This document shows, in pieces, positions 32,642-41,441 of a DNA stretch of 64,000 nucleotides (positions within the stretch are counted from its first letter, which is position 1; each line of letters starts with the position of its first letter). The translations under genes and the position numbers were made by a program. Below the pieces are notes generated by a model. It had not been told where the DNA came from. It made no database searches and saw nothing but the letters and a program-made list of their open reading frames with translations. Source of the stretch: Pseudomonas sp. GM18 (GTDB lineage Bacteria > Pseudomonadota > Gammaproteobacteria > Pseudomonadales > Pseudomonadaceae); NCBI RefSeq assembly GCF_000282195.1, contig NZ_AKJT01000092.1:1-64000 (forward strand), in the 5' to 3' direction.

Positions 32642-34237
32642 TCATTTCACTTCCGGCGGTGTGGTGAAGGTGTGATACGGCGCGGGCGACGGAATGCTCC
32701 ATTCCAGGCCTTCGGCACCATCCCACGGCTTGGCCGGTGCCGGCTCGCCGCCGCGAATGGTCTTGATCACGATGAACAGGAAGAAGATCTGCGTGGCACC
32801 AAACATGAACGCGCCGATCGACGACACCATATTGAAGTCGGCGAATTGCAGGTTGTAGTCCGGAATCCGCCTCGGCATGCCCGCCAGGCCCACGAAGTGC
32901 ATCGGGAAGAACGCCATGTTCATGCCGATGAAAGACAGCCAGAAGTGCAGCTTGCCGAGGGTTTCGTCGTACATGTGGCCGGTCCATTTCGGCAGCCAGA
33001 AGTAAGCCGAGGCGAAGATCCCGAAGATCGCCCCCGGCACCAGCACGTAATGGAAGTGCGCGACCACGAAGTAGGTGTCCTGGTACTGGAAGTCCGCCGG
33101 GGCGATGGCCAGCATCAACCCGGAGAACCCGCCAATGGAGAACAGGATCACGAACGCCACCGCGAACAGCATCGGCGTCTCGAAGGTCAGCGAGCCTTGC
33201 CACATGGTGCTGGCCCAGTTGAACACCTTCACGCCGGTCGGCACCGCGATCAGCAGCGTGGCGTACATGAAGAACAACTCGCCCACCAGCGGAATGCCGA
33301 CCACGAACATGTGGTGCGCCCAGACGATGAATGACAGGAACGCAATACTGGCCGTGGCATAGACCATCGAGGTGTAGCCAAACAGCGGCTTGCGCGAGAA
33401 CGCCGGAATGATCGAGCTGACGGCACCGAAGGCCGGCAGGATCATGATGTACACCTCGGGGTGACCGAAGAACCAGAACACGTGCTGGAACAGCACCGGG
33501 TCTCCGCCACCGGCGGCACTGAAGAAACTGGTACCGAAGTGGATGTCCATCAGCATCATGGTCACGCAGCCGGCCAGCACCGGCATCACCGCGATCAGCA
33601 GGAACGCGGTGATCAGCCAGGTCCAGACGAACAGCGGCATTTTCATCAACGTCATGCCGGGGGCGCGCAGGTTGAGGATGGTCGCGATCACGTTGATCGC
33701 CCCCATGATCGAACTGATCCCCATCAAGTGGATGGCGAAGATGAAGAACGTCACGCTTTCCGGCGCGTAGGTGGTCGACAGTGGTGCATAGAAGGTCCAG
33801 CCGAAATTCGGCCCGCCGCCAGGGGTGAACAGGGTCGATACCAGCAGCAGGAACGCGGCCGGCAACAGCCAGAAACTGAAGTTGTTCATTCGCGGCAGGG
33901 CCATGTCCGGTGCGCCGATCATCAACGGGATCATCCAGTTGGCGAGGCCGACGAAGGCCGGCATCACCGCACCGAAAACCATCACCAGGCCGTGCATGGT
34001 GGTCATCTGGTTGAAGAACTCAGGCTGGACGATTTGCAGTCCCGGCTGGAACAGCTCGGCACGAATCACCATGGCGAACGAGCCGCCGAGCAGGAACATG
34101 GTGAACGCAAACCACAGGTACAGCGTGCCGATATCCTTGTGGTTGGTGGTCAGCACCCAGCGCATCAGGCCTTTGGCGGGGCCGTGGGCGTGTGCGGTGC
34201 CGGTGGTATGAACATGGTCATCGATTACAGCAGTCAT
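32642..34237 (-). CDS. coxA: Cytochrome c oxidase subunit I (aa3 type)
   Basis: 531 residues with twelve expected membrane segments. It is the catalytic subunit carrying heme a and the heme a3-CuB centre. The CuB/Tyr region reads FWFFGHPEVYIMILP, and heme ligand His residues lie in TTMHGLVMVFG and VVAHFHYVLV. It is preceded by coxB (82 bases) and followed by cox11 (39 bases). Confidence 0.97.
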   Translation of the reverse strand: MTAVIDDHVHTTGTAHAHGPAKGLMRWVLTTNHKDIGTLYLWFAFTMFLLGGSFAMVIRAELFQPGLQIVQPEFFNQMTTMHGLVMVFGAVMPAFVGLANWMIPLMIGAPDMALPRMNNFSFWLLPAAFLLLVSTLFTPGGGPNFGWTFYAPLSTTYAPESVTFFIFAIHLMGISSIMGAINVIATILNLRAPGMTLMKMPLFVWTWLITAFLLIAVMPVLAGCVTMMLMDIHFGTSFFSAAGGGDPVLFQHVFWFFGHPEVYIMILPAFGAVSSIIPAFSRKPLFGYTSMVYATASIAFLSFIVWAHHMFVVGIPLVGELFFMYATLLIAVPTGVKVFNWASTMWQGSLTFETPMLFAVAFVILFSIGGFSGLMLAIAPADFQYQDTYFVVAHFHYVLVPGAIFGIFASAYFWLPKWTGHMYDETLGKLHFWLSFIGMNMAFFPMHFVGLAGMPRRIPDYNLQFADFNMVSSIGAFMFGATQIFFLFIVIKTIRGGEPAPAKPWDGAEGLEWSIPSPAPYHTFTTPPEVK

Positions 34238-34319
34238 GTCCTGTCTCCTGCAAACGGATGGGCTGGGCGAACCGGGGCGTGATGCCCCGAGCGATTTCCT
34301 GGGTGCGCAATAGACCGGG

Positions 34320-35447
34320 TCATTTGCTTTCCGCCTGTTTCAGCTCCAGCACTTCTTTAGGGGTGACCATGTCGCCTTTGTTATTGCCCCAGGCGTTACG
34401 TTCGTAGGTCACGACCGCTGCGATATCGACTTCCGAGAGCTGCTTGCCGAACGCCGCCATGGCGGTACCGGGCTTGCCGTGGAAGACGAGGCTCAGGTGA
34501 TCCTTGATCGGGCCGGTGGCGATTTTCGAGCCCTTGAGTGCCGGGAACATCGGCGGCAGGCCCTGGCCTTCGGCCTGGTGACAGGCCACGCAAGTGGTGT
34601 GATAGATCTTGTCGCCGCGCTCCTTGAGCTCGTCGAGGGTCCATTCCTTGCTGGTCAGCTCTTTGAGTTGCGCGGCTTCCGCCTTGCGCTCGCCCAGCCA
34701 TTTTTCGTAGTCGGCCTTTTCCTTGACCTCGACCACGATCGGCATGAAGCCGTGGTCCTTGCCGCACAGCTCGGCGCACTGACCACGATAGATGCCGGGT
34801 TTGTCGACACGGGTCCAGGATTCATTGACGAAGCCCGGAATCGCATCGCGCTTGACCGCGAAGGCCGGCACCCACCAGGAGTGGATGACGTCGGCGGAGG
34901 TCACCAGAAAGCGCACCTTGGCACCGATCGGCAGCACCAGCGGCTTGTCGACCTCCAGCAGGTAATGTTCGCCCTTGGCTTCTTTGTTGTGGATCTGATC
35001 GGCGGGGGTGGTCAGGTTGCTGAAAAATTCGACGTCCTGACCCAGGTATTTGTAATGCCACTTCCACTGATATCCGGTGACCTGGATATCGATATCCGGC
35101 TCGGTGTTGTCGTACATCTTGATCAGTGTGGCGGTTGCGGGAACCGCCATGGCCACCAGGATAAGCAGGGGCACGATGGTCCAGAGGATTTCAACGGTGG
35201 TGCTTTCATGAAATTTTGCGGCCACCTGCCCGGTCGAGCGGCGGTGGATCATCATCGACCAGAACATGGCGCCGAAGACGATGATGCCGATCACCACACA
35301 GATCCAGAAAATGGTCATGTGCAGATCGAATACTGCGTGACTGATTTCAGTCGCTCCAGGCGCCATATTGACAGTCCAGGCCGCTTGCGCCTGACTGAAA
35401 ATCGACCACAACAGGAGGCCCATCCAGACATGTGGATGTCGCATCAT
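34320..35447 (-). CDS. coxB: Cytochrome c oxidase subunit II with fused cytochrome c
   Basis: 375 residues: signal peptide (about 1-22), two membrane segments (about 43-65 and 85-108), a CuA cupredoxin domain (CAELCGKDHGFMP with the ligands Cys, Cys, His, Met) and a C-terminal cytochrome c domain with heme motif CVACH. This caa3-like fusion lets the subunit receive electrons directly. It is the first gene of the minus-strand oxidase unit. Confidence 0.96.
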   Translation of the reverse strand: MMRHPHVWMGLLLWSIFSQAQAAWTVNMAPGATEISHAVFDLHMTIFWICVVIGIIVFGAMFWSMMIHRRSTGQVAAKFHESTTVEILWTIVPLLILVAMAVPATATLIKMYDNTEPDIDIQVTGYQWKWHYKYLGQDVEFFSNLTTPADQIHNKEAKGEHYLLEVDKPLVLPIGAKVRFLVTSADVIHSWWVPAFAVKRDAIPGFVNESWTRVDKPGIYRGQCAELCGKDHGFMPIVVEVKEKADYEKWLGERKAEAAQLKELTSKEWTLDELKERGDKIYHTTCVACHQAEGQGLPPMFPALKGSKIATGPIKDHLSLVFHGKPGTAMAAFGKQLSEVDIAAVVTYERNAWGNNKGDMVTPKEVLELKQAESK

Positions 35448-35819
35448 TGCGGGTTCCCCTTATCGTTCTTGTTATCCCGTAGGCGTAACGCCTGCGGCAA
35501 GGGAGCGGCTTTTTCAGACCACGAACTTGAATCGCCGAGCCTTGCTGCATATGCAGTCGGGTGTCATCAGCTAACTCCATTCAGAACCGAGTATAGACAG
35601 CGACTGCTACCTCGCAACGCGACGGCGTAAATCAACTGAAAGAGCCTGGACTTGCGTTCCAGGTCTCGAATGGAGAAGGATGTAGACGAGTGGTGGCAAA
35701 TCGATATAACTATGATGTCTCAAGGATGAAATAATTATGACAAATGCGTCTTAGCCTTTTTCCTAAGCCAGCTAAGTTATGTCTTCCCTATTTCATTGCC
35801 TTTGTTTCCTGGAGTTTTC
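35448..35819. promoter_or_regulatory. Divergent region upstream of coxB
   Basis: No gene is seen in these 372 bases. Three inverted repeats stand out: AGGCG-TAA-CGCCT at 35481-35493, the perfect palindrome CTGCATATGCAG at 35545-35556, and CCTGGA-N7-TCCAGG at 35645-35663. The part from 35695 to 35810 is AT-rich and should hold the promoter of the plus-strand gene at 35820. The oxidase promoter is probably in 35460-35650; RoxR or RpoS control would be expected from P. aeruginosa but I see no certain site. Confidence 0.4.
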
Positions 35820-36470
35820 ATGAACACCGCCGCATTGCGCGAGCAGATCCAACAAGCCCAACAACATGAGGCCGAGACCGGCCAACTGACTCGTCAGCTG
35901 GAAACCCAGCTGCCGCACCTTCACTCCGCCATCCAGCTGCCGGATGTCGACGCCAACGGCGTGATGACGCGTTTTGTGGCCGCGTATATAGAACAAGTGC
36001 CAGACCTGCTGGATGCAGCCAATGAAGTCGCCAGGGAAGCGGGTATCGAGTCGCAGATCAAGCCGGTATTGAAAATCGCCGAGCAGTTTTTCCTTCAGCC
36101 GCCGGCGATCCTGACCGGTCACGTCGGCCTGGACAGCCTGCTGGACGAAGCTTATCTGGCTCACCGCTTGGTCGAAGAGGTCAACGACCTGTACATCAAG
36201 CATTTTGGCCAGCCATTGATCCCCTTGGACATGACTGTTGCCAACCTGATTGCCCACCAACTGATTGGCGAGGAATTTGCCAACCAACTGGATGAGGCGG
36301 TGCATCACGCCGTGGACGAGATGCTTGACGATGAAAGTTTCGCGCTGGAGTCGGTGGAGGCCTACCGCGAGAAACTCAACAGCCCGGACACCGGCGCCGC
36401 GTGGAAGCGCTGGCCGTGCCTGTCGCGCCAATTGGGCGTGGAACTGGAGCTGGATCAGCCGGCGGCTTGA
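35820..36470 (+). CDS. Conserved hypothetical protein beside the cox cluster
   Basis: 216 residues, predicted soluble and largely helical, acidic overall, with no signal peptide or membrane segment. The N-terminal 40 residues are Gln/Glu/Leu-rich (REQIQQAQQHEAETGQLTRQ), suggesting a short coiled coil. I do not recognise a characterised family; a hypothetical gene lies between the SulP transporter and coxB in P. aeruginosa as well (PA0104 from memory). The start at MNTAALREQ is supported by TGGAG upstream. A REP-like element follows. Confidence 0.7.
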   Translation: MNTAALREQIQQAQQHEAETGQLTRQLETQLPHLHSAIQLPDVDANGVMTRFVAAYIEQVPDLLDAANEVAREAGIESQIKPVLKIAEQFFLQPPAILTGHVGLDSLLDEAYLAHRLVEEVNDLYIKHFGQPLIPLDMTVANLIAHQLIGEEFANQLDEAVHHAVDEMLDDESFALESVEAYREKLNSPDTGAAWKRWPCLSRQLGVELELDQPAA

Positions 36471-36482
36471 TCTGGACCCCTT

Positions 36483-36545
36483 AAAAGATCGCAGCCTCCG
36501 GCGGTGCCCAACGGGCGTAGAAGCTGCCGAAGGCTGCGATCTTTT
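36483..36545. repeat. REP-like inverted repeat
   Basis: Arms 36483-36502 and 36526-36545 (AAAAGATCGCAGCCT type) pair over 20 bp with one mismatch. This is the same family as 23998-24062. It lies between convergent genes and ends in a T run on both strands, so it may also terminate both. Confidence 0.8.
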
Positions 36546-36548
36546 GCT

Positions 36549-38078
36549 TTATATCCCGGCGGAACCTACGCCCGTCGTGGTCCGCAACCGTCCTTCCAAT
36601 CTGCGCTTCAACCCCCGCGCTTCAATTAACAGCTTCGAACCCTTGGCCGCATTGGCCCGGCCCCACTCCTCCAGCAACTCAAGGCACGAGTGATCGATGT
36701 AGCTCAGGTTATTGAGCGGCACATGCACCGTTGCGCCTGCCGGGATGCTCCCCAGCACCTGGGTCAACGCCGGCACCTTGAGGAAGGTCGCCGCCCCCAC
36801 CAGTCGCAGCTCCATCTCGCCGTCCGCCGGCAAGTCGATCAGGCTGATTTTCAGGCGCGAAGCCTTCCAGGCCAGTTTGGCCAGCGTCAGGCCGAAGCCG
36901 ATCAGCACGCCGGTCAGCAGGTCGGTGAAGATGATTGCCAGTGCGGTCGCCGCATAGGTGAACATCGGCATCCGGCCATAACGGCCCAAGCCGCGAAAGG
37001 CCTTGAGGTCTACCAGTTTGAAACCGGTGTAAACCAGCACGCCCGCCAGACTCGCCACCGGAATGCTTTGCAGCACGCTCGATAGCAGCAGCACGAAAGC
37101 CAGCAGCCACAGGCCATGGAACACTGTCGACAGGCGGGTAGTGGCGCCAGCCTGAACGTTGGCCGAACTGCGTACGATCACCCCGGTCATCGGCAGCGCG
37201 CCGAGCAGACCACACAACATGTTGCCCACACCTTGTGCTGACAATTCGCGGTCGAAGTCCGAGCGTTGACCACTGTGCATACGATCCACGGCGGCGGCCG
37301 AGAGCAGGGTTTCGGCGCTGGCGATAAAGGCCACGGCGAAGGCGGCGATCAGCAGGGTTGGGTCAGCCAGGTTGAGCAGATCCGCTGGGCGTAGCCAATC
37401 GATGGCCTCCGCGAGGTTAGCTGGGACCTCCACACGTTTGACCTGCAAGGCGAGCGCCAGGCTGGCGATCGTTGCCAGACCGACCCCGAGCAATGCACCG
37501 GGAACGAAACGCAATGAGTGCGGGCGGAATTTTTCCCACAGCCACATCACGGCAATGGTCGACAGCCCGAGCAAACCCGCTTGCCAGCCAAACGAAGGCA
37601 AAGCCTGAATCACCGCAGCGGGGAAAGCCGCCAGGTTATCCAGCCCCGAGGGCTTGGGCACGGCATCGAGCATTACGTGCACCTGTGACAGTACGATCAA
37701 CACACCGATGCCGGCGAGCATGCCGTACACCACCGCCGGCGCCGTGACCCGAAACCAGCAACCCAGTTTCAAACGCCCGGCCACCAATTGCAGAAAACCC
37801 GCCAGCAACAGGATCGGCCCGAGCATGGCGATACCATGCTGGCGCACCAGCTCGAACACCAATACCGCCAGACCCGCCGCCGGGCCGCTGACTTGCAGCG
37901 GTGAACCGGCAAGCCAGCCTACCACCAGCCCACCGATGATGCCGGTGATCAGGCCTTTGGCCGGCGGCAGCCCTGAGGCGATGGCGATGCCCATGCACAA
38001 AGGCAGGGCAACCAGGAACACAACCACCGAAGCCAGTAGCTCCCGTGGCAGAACAGCTTTTAATTGAGCGGCACGCAT
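36549..38078 (-). CDS. SulP-family anion transporter (sulfate or bicarbonate)
   Basis: 509-residue inner-membrane transporter with 10-14 membrane segments (about 12-390) and a C-terminal STAS domain (about 410-500, with HVPLNNLSYIDHSCLELL). Annotated widely as sulfate transporter. The gene for a beta carbonic anhydrase lies 131 bases upstream on the same strand, which favours bicarbonate transport, as in the BicA and SulP-CA families. The ATG at 38078 is chosen because GGGAGAG lies just upstream; another ATG ten codons earlier has no such site. Confidence 0.88.
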   Translation of the reverse strand: MRAAQLKAVLPRELLASVVVFLVALPLCMGIAIASGLPPAKGLITGIIGGLVVGWLAGSPLQVSGPAAGLAVLVFELVRQHGIAMLGPILLLAGFLQLVAGRLKLGCWFRVTAPAVVYGMLAGIGVLIVLSQVHVMLDAVPKPSGLDNLAAFPAAVIQALPSFGWQAGLLGLSTIAVMWLWEKFRPHSLRFVPGALLGVGLATIASLALALQVKRVEVPANLAEAIDWLRPADLLNLADPTLLIAAFAVAFIASAETLLSAAAVDRMHSGQRSDFDRELSAQGVGNMLCGLLGALPMTGVIVRSSANVQAGATTRLSTVFHGLWLLAFVLLLSSVLQSIPVASLAGVLVYTGFKLVDLKAFRGLGRYGRMPMFTYAATALAIIFTDLLTGVLIGFGLTLAKLAWKASRLKISLIDLPADGEMELRLVGAATFLKVPALTQVLGSIPAGATVHVPLNNLSYIDHSCLELLEEWGRANAAKGSKLLIEARGLKRRLEGRLRTTTGVGSAGI

Positions 38079-38168
38079 GGTGACTCTCCCGATGTTTTCT
38101 TCAGGCATGGCAAAGCCGGGCTGCCTGATCGGCAGCCTCGGTTAAACCACATAGGGATCTGGTGGCCC

Positions 38169-38193
38169 GTCTCGCAAACGTAAGTTGTGAGAC
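38169..38193. other. Inverted repeat between carbonic anhydrase and SulP genes
   Basis: GTCTCGCAA-N7-TTGTGAGAC forms a 9-bp stem with one wobble position, 16 bases past the carbonic anhydrase stop. It lacks a T run. It may be an attenuating or mRNA-stabilising hairpin within a shared transcript. Confidence 0.4.
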
Positions 38194-38209
38194 AGGCTAC
38201 GAAGAGGAT

Positions 38210-38941
38210 TTAGAAGCGCGCTTTGGGCGTCGCCACCGGAATCGGATGACTGCCGTCGAGCGGCAGGAAACAACCCTGATCCGCGTCGTAAGCCTGGATT
38301 TCGCTGGTTTCGATGTTGTAGACCCAACCATGGATAAACAACTGACCGTTGGCCATGCGCGAGGCCACCGACGGGTGCGTGCGCAAATGCTGCAACTGAG
38401 CGATCACATTCTCTTCGGTGAGGATGTGCATGCTCTCGCTTTCATCCGAGCAATGGCAGTTGTCCTGAACCATGGTTTTCGCCACTTCCGCATGGCGCAG
38501 CCAGGCTTTGACCGTCGGCATCTTTTCCAGGCTCTGCGGGTTGAGTACCGCACGCATCGCACCACAATCGGAGTGGCCGCAGATGATGATGTGCTGCACC
38601 CCGAGGGCCAGCACCGCGTATTCGATGGCCGTGGAAACACCACCGTTCATTTGCCCATAAGGTGGCACGACGTTGCCGACATTACGGGTCACGAACAGGT
38701 CGCCGGGGGCACTTTGGGTAATCAGTTCGGGAACAATGCGCGAGTCGGCGCATGCGATGAACATCGCCCGAGGCCGTTGGGCCGTGGCGAGTTTTTTGAA
38801 GAGTTCTTCCTGCTGCGGAAAGATCTCGTGATGAAAGTGCAAAAAGCCGTCAACGATATGCTGCAGCGCTGCATCGGCGGTTTCCGCCTCGGGTTGGGCT
38901 GAAGCCGACGCAGCCAACGGCTGTTTATCCTTGTCACTCAT
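38210..38941 (-). CDS. Beta-class carbonic anhydrase
   Basis: 243 residues, cytoplasmic. Zinc ligands are visible as Cys in FIACADSRIVPEL and His/Cys in ICGHSDCGAM, with the catalytic Asp-Arg pair in ADSR. It interconverts CO2 and bicarbonate. It lies directly upstream of the SulP transporter, so the two may form a CO2/bicarbonate supply unit. The region 38942-39184 upstream holds no gene. Confidence 0.93.
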   Translation of the reverse strand: MSDKDKQPLAASASAQPEAETADAALQHIVDGFLHFHHEIFPQQEELFKKLATAQRPRAMFIACADSRIVPELITQSAPGDLFVTRNVGNVVPPYGQMNGGVSTAIEYAVLALGVQHIIICGHSDCGAMRAVLNPQSLEKMPTVKAWLRHAEVAKTMVQDNCHCSDESESMHILTEENVIAQLQHLRTHPSVASRMANGQLFIHGWVYNIETSEIQAYDADQGCFLPLDGSHPIPVATPKARF

Positions 38942-39184
38942 GATTCATCCTCTTTGGCGGAGTCAGGGAATTTTCCCGTTTTGTCCGATGTGAAGCCAGT
39001 GGCTGTTTAAAAACATCCAGGTCAAGAAGTCAGACCCGTCAGTCACTCGATGAGCAAGGTAGCGGCCGAAGCTTAACTCAAACTGAATCAAACGCTCTAG
39101 AACGTGCGTTCCAGGTCATTAAGAAATATGACCAGCTTGAACACGACGTGCTTTTTCACTACTCCACCATAGGTCCAATTGTCC

Positions 39185-40243
39185 TTAAATCAATGACATC
39201 TGGCGACCCGGCGGACAAAAGGCTTTGCAGTCCAGATCGAAACCTTCCCGACGATTGAGCTCCAGGCGCTTGATGGTTTTGGCGAAGCGTTGCGCCAACA
39301 GGTCGGCAAACGGCCCTTCACCGCGCATACGGGCGCCAAACCGACTGTCGTAAAGCTCGCCACCACGGCTCTGGCGGATCAGGCTCAGGACATGAGCGGC
39401 CCGCTGAGGATAGTGGGCTGCCAGCCACTCTTCGAACAAGGGTGCCACTTCCAGTGGCAATCGCAACATCATGTAGGCCGCACTTTGCGCTCCGGCCGCA
39501 TGAGCTTCGGTCAGCAGGCTTTCGAGCTCGCTGTCGTTGATCATCGGAATCATCGGTGAACACAAAACGCCCACCGGAATCGCGGCTTCGCGCATCACCC
39601 GGATCGCCCGAAGTCGCGCCTTGGGCGCAGCAGCACGGGGTTCGAGGATGCGTTTGAGCTCATCGTCCAGGGTGGTGAGGCTGATCATTACCGCCACCAG
39701 CCGTTGCCCGGCGAGTTCGGCCAGCAGGTCCAGATCGCGCAGAATCAGCGAGCCCTTGGTGATGATGGTCACCGGGTGGCGGTAGCGCAGCAGCACCTCG
39801 AGTGTCTTGCGGGTGATTCTGTGTTCACGCTCGATCGGCTGATAAGGGTCGGTGTTGGAGCCCAGGTTGATCGGCGCGCATTGATAGCCGCGCCTGGACA
39901 GTTGCTCTTCCAGCACATCGGCGGCGTTGGTCTTGGCGATCAGTTTGGTTTCGAAATCCAGCCCCGGTGACATATCCCAGTAGGCGTGACTGGGCCGTGC
40001 GTAGCAATAGATGCAGCCATGCTCGCAGCCGCGATAGGGATTGATCGAACGATCGAAGGGCAAATCCGGCGAGTTGTTGCGAGTAATGATGGTTTTCGCC
40101 GTCTCGATGCGCACCTCGGTGCCTTGGGTGATCGGCGCTTCCTGATACCAGCCGTCATCCTCGGCCACCGAACGGTTCGGCGCGAAACGGTTGTGCGGGT
40201 TGGTAGCGGTGCCGCGACCGCGCGGGGGCAGAGGGGTAGACAT
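39185..40243 (-). CDS. PA0069-type radical SAM protein (SOS-regulated)
   Basis: 352 residues of the radical SAM superfamily. The 4Fe-4S motif CEHGCIYC (CxxxCxxC, about residues 74-81) is followed by YARPSHAYWDMSPGLDFE, typical of the group related to spore photoproduct lyase. The substrate is unknown; DNA repair is suggested by the LexA box directly upstream and by the SPL relationship. The ortholog PA0069 belongs to the LexA regulon in P. aeruginosa, to my knowledge. The ATG is 11 bases from the box. Confidence 0.88.
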   Translation of the reverse strand: MSTPLPPRGRGTATNPHNRFAPNRSVAEDDGWYQEAPITQGTEVRIETAKTIITRNNSPDLPFDRSINPYRGCEHGCIYCYARPSHAYWDMSPGLDFETKLIAKTNAADVLEEQLSRRGYQCAPINLGSNTDPYQPIEREHRITRKTLEVLLRYRHPVTIITKGSLILRDLDLLAELAGQRLVAVMISLTTLDDELKRILEPRAAAPKARLRAIRVMREAAIPVGVLCSPMIPMINDSELESLLTEAHAAGAQSAAYMMLRLPLEVAPLFEEWLAAHYPQRAAHVLSLIRQSRGGELYDSRFGARMRGEGPFADLLAQRFAKTIKRLELNRREGFDLDCKAFCPPGRQMSLI

Positions 40244-40253
40244 GAAAACGTCT

Positions 40254-40279
40254 CTATACTGTTTTTATATACAGTATAG
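40254..40279. promoter_or_regulatory. LexA operator (SOS box)
   Basis: TACTGTTTTTATATACAGTA (40257-40276) has CTG and CAG exactly ten bases apart with an AT-only centre, and the flanks extend the symmetry to CTATACTG...CAGTATAG. This is a strong match to the consensus CTGTATATATATACAG. It lies just upstream of the radical SAM gene and about 190 bases from tpbA. Confidence 0.92.
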
Positions 40280-40463
40280 GGGTGTCGCTCATATGACTAG
40301 TGCCACTGGGCGCCTGGTCGAACCCAGACGATATCCGTTACTTCCCTATCGCGGATCGGCATATTCACGATTCTTTGACAGGTGGCTCACGGGACTTTGA
40401 CCGCTCAAGGCTCAATCTGGGTGTCATCCAGCTGTCTCTCTCTTCCCACACGGTCGCCTGAGC

Positions 40464-41108
40464 ATGTCCCAATTCCGCCTTTTCCCTGCGATTTGTCTGT
40501 CGTTGGTTGCGTTTTTTACTCTTTCACTGGCTTGGGCCGACGATGCGCCATTGCCTCGGCCTGCGGACTGGGCTCAATCGGTGGAGGTTCAGTACAACCT
40601 CTATCAGATGTCCCCGACCCTCTATCGAAGTGCATTGCCGGACAAGGGGGCGGTGCCGTTGCTGGAAAAACTCAAGGTCGCCACCGTCATCAACTTCCTG
40701 CCTGAACCGGACTCAAACTGGTTGTCCAAACCCGGAATCACCCAGATACAGCTGCCCTACCGTACCAATCACGTGGATGACAGTGATGTGCTCAAGGCCC
40801 TTCGCACGATTCAGACCGCCGAGGCCAAAGGGCCTGTGCTTATGCACTGCAAACACGGCTCGGATCGCACCGGCCTGATGGCGGCGATGTACCGGGTGGT
40901 GGTGCAGGGCTGGAGTAAGGAAGATGCGCTGAGTGAAATGACTCAGGGCGGTTTTGGCGACAGCACCCACTTCAAGGATGGCATTCGCTACATGATGCAG
41001 GCCGATGTCGACAAACTTCGTACGGCGCTGGCCAATGGTGATTGCAGCACAAGCCCGTTTGCCATGTGTTCGATGAAGAGTTGGTTCAACTCGGCTCATG
41101 TCGAGTAA
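40464..41108 (+). CDS. tpbA: Periplasmic tyrosine/dual-specificity phosphatase TpbA
   Basis: 214 residues. A signal peptide ends near residue 25 (SLAWA-DD). The phosphatase signature HCKHGSDR (H128, C129, R135; CX5R) and the general acid D105/D106 (HVDD) are present. The text from NLYQMSPTLYRSALP through VVVQGWSKE and GGFGD closely follows P. aeruginosa TpbA, which dephosphorylates the cyclase TpbB and so lowers c-di-GMP and biofilm formation. TpbB is not in this window. Followed by a hairpin at 41113-41143. Confidence 0.87.
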   Translation: MSQFRLFPAICLSLVAFFTLSLAWADDAPLPRPADWAQSVEVQYNLYQMSPTLYRSALPDKGAVPLLEKLKVATVINFLPEPDSNWLSKPGITQIQLPYRTNHVDDSDVLKALRTIQTAEAKGPVLMHCKHGSDRTGLMAAMYRVVVQGWSKEDALSEMTQGGFGDSTHFKDGIRYMMQADVDKLRTALANGDCSTSPFAMCSMKSWFNSAHVE

Positions 41109-41112
41109 GTAA

Positions 41113-41143
41113 CACCTTCCACTGTATTGCACAGTGGAAGGTG
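41113..41143. terminator. Hairpin between convergent tpbA and yheV
   Basis: CACCTTCCACTGT-ATTGC-ACAGTGGAAGGTG is a perfect 13-bp stem. It has no T run on either side, but its place between convergent genes makes a terminator role likely. Confidence 0.6.
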
Positions 41144-41153
41144 GCTTGCAGCC

Positions 41154-41441
41154 TCAGTGCTGTTCGTCAGGCTTTTTCTTCAGCTTCGGGTTCGGGAAAA
41201 ACTGCACGGCCTGAACCTTGGTGTCCGGCACCTTGAGTGCCGAGGTGTTAACCCGGGTGCCCAATTCCTTGGGCACCGACAGACCTTGTTCATTCAGCGT
41301 GTCGGAATAACCGCAGGCCACACACTCGCGATGTGGAACGGTATCTTCGTTCCACATCATCAACTTGTCCGGCTCGCTGCAAGCCGGGCAAACCGCCCCG
41401 GCGATAAAGCGTTTTTTGGTAATCACAGGTCCCTCACTCAT
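41154..41441 (-). CDS. yheV: YheV-family putative zinc ribbon protein
   Basis: 95 residues, cytoplasmic. Two CxxC pairs (CPAC at 18-21 and CVAC about 40-43) form a likely zinc ribbon, followed by a basic C-terminus (FFPNPKLKKKP). It matches the YheV/DUF2387 family of unknown function. It overlaps the prlC stop by four bases, so it is translationally coupled to the peptidase gene. Confidence 0.85.
   Translation of the reverse strand: MSEGPVITKKRFIAGAVCPACSEPDKLMMWNEDTVPHRECVACGYSDTLNEQGLSVPKELGTRVNTSALKVPDTKVQAVQFFPNPKLKKKPDEQH

Noticed and set aside
35653..35665. TGCGTTCCAGGTC shared with 39105-39117, upstream of the coxB and carbonic anhydrase genes
   Set aside because: A 13-base match between two places in 64 kb is expected by chance many times, and the flanks do not match.
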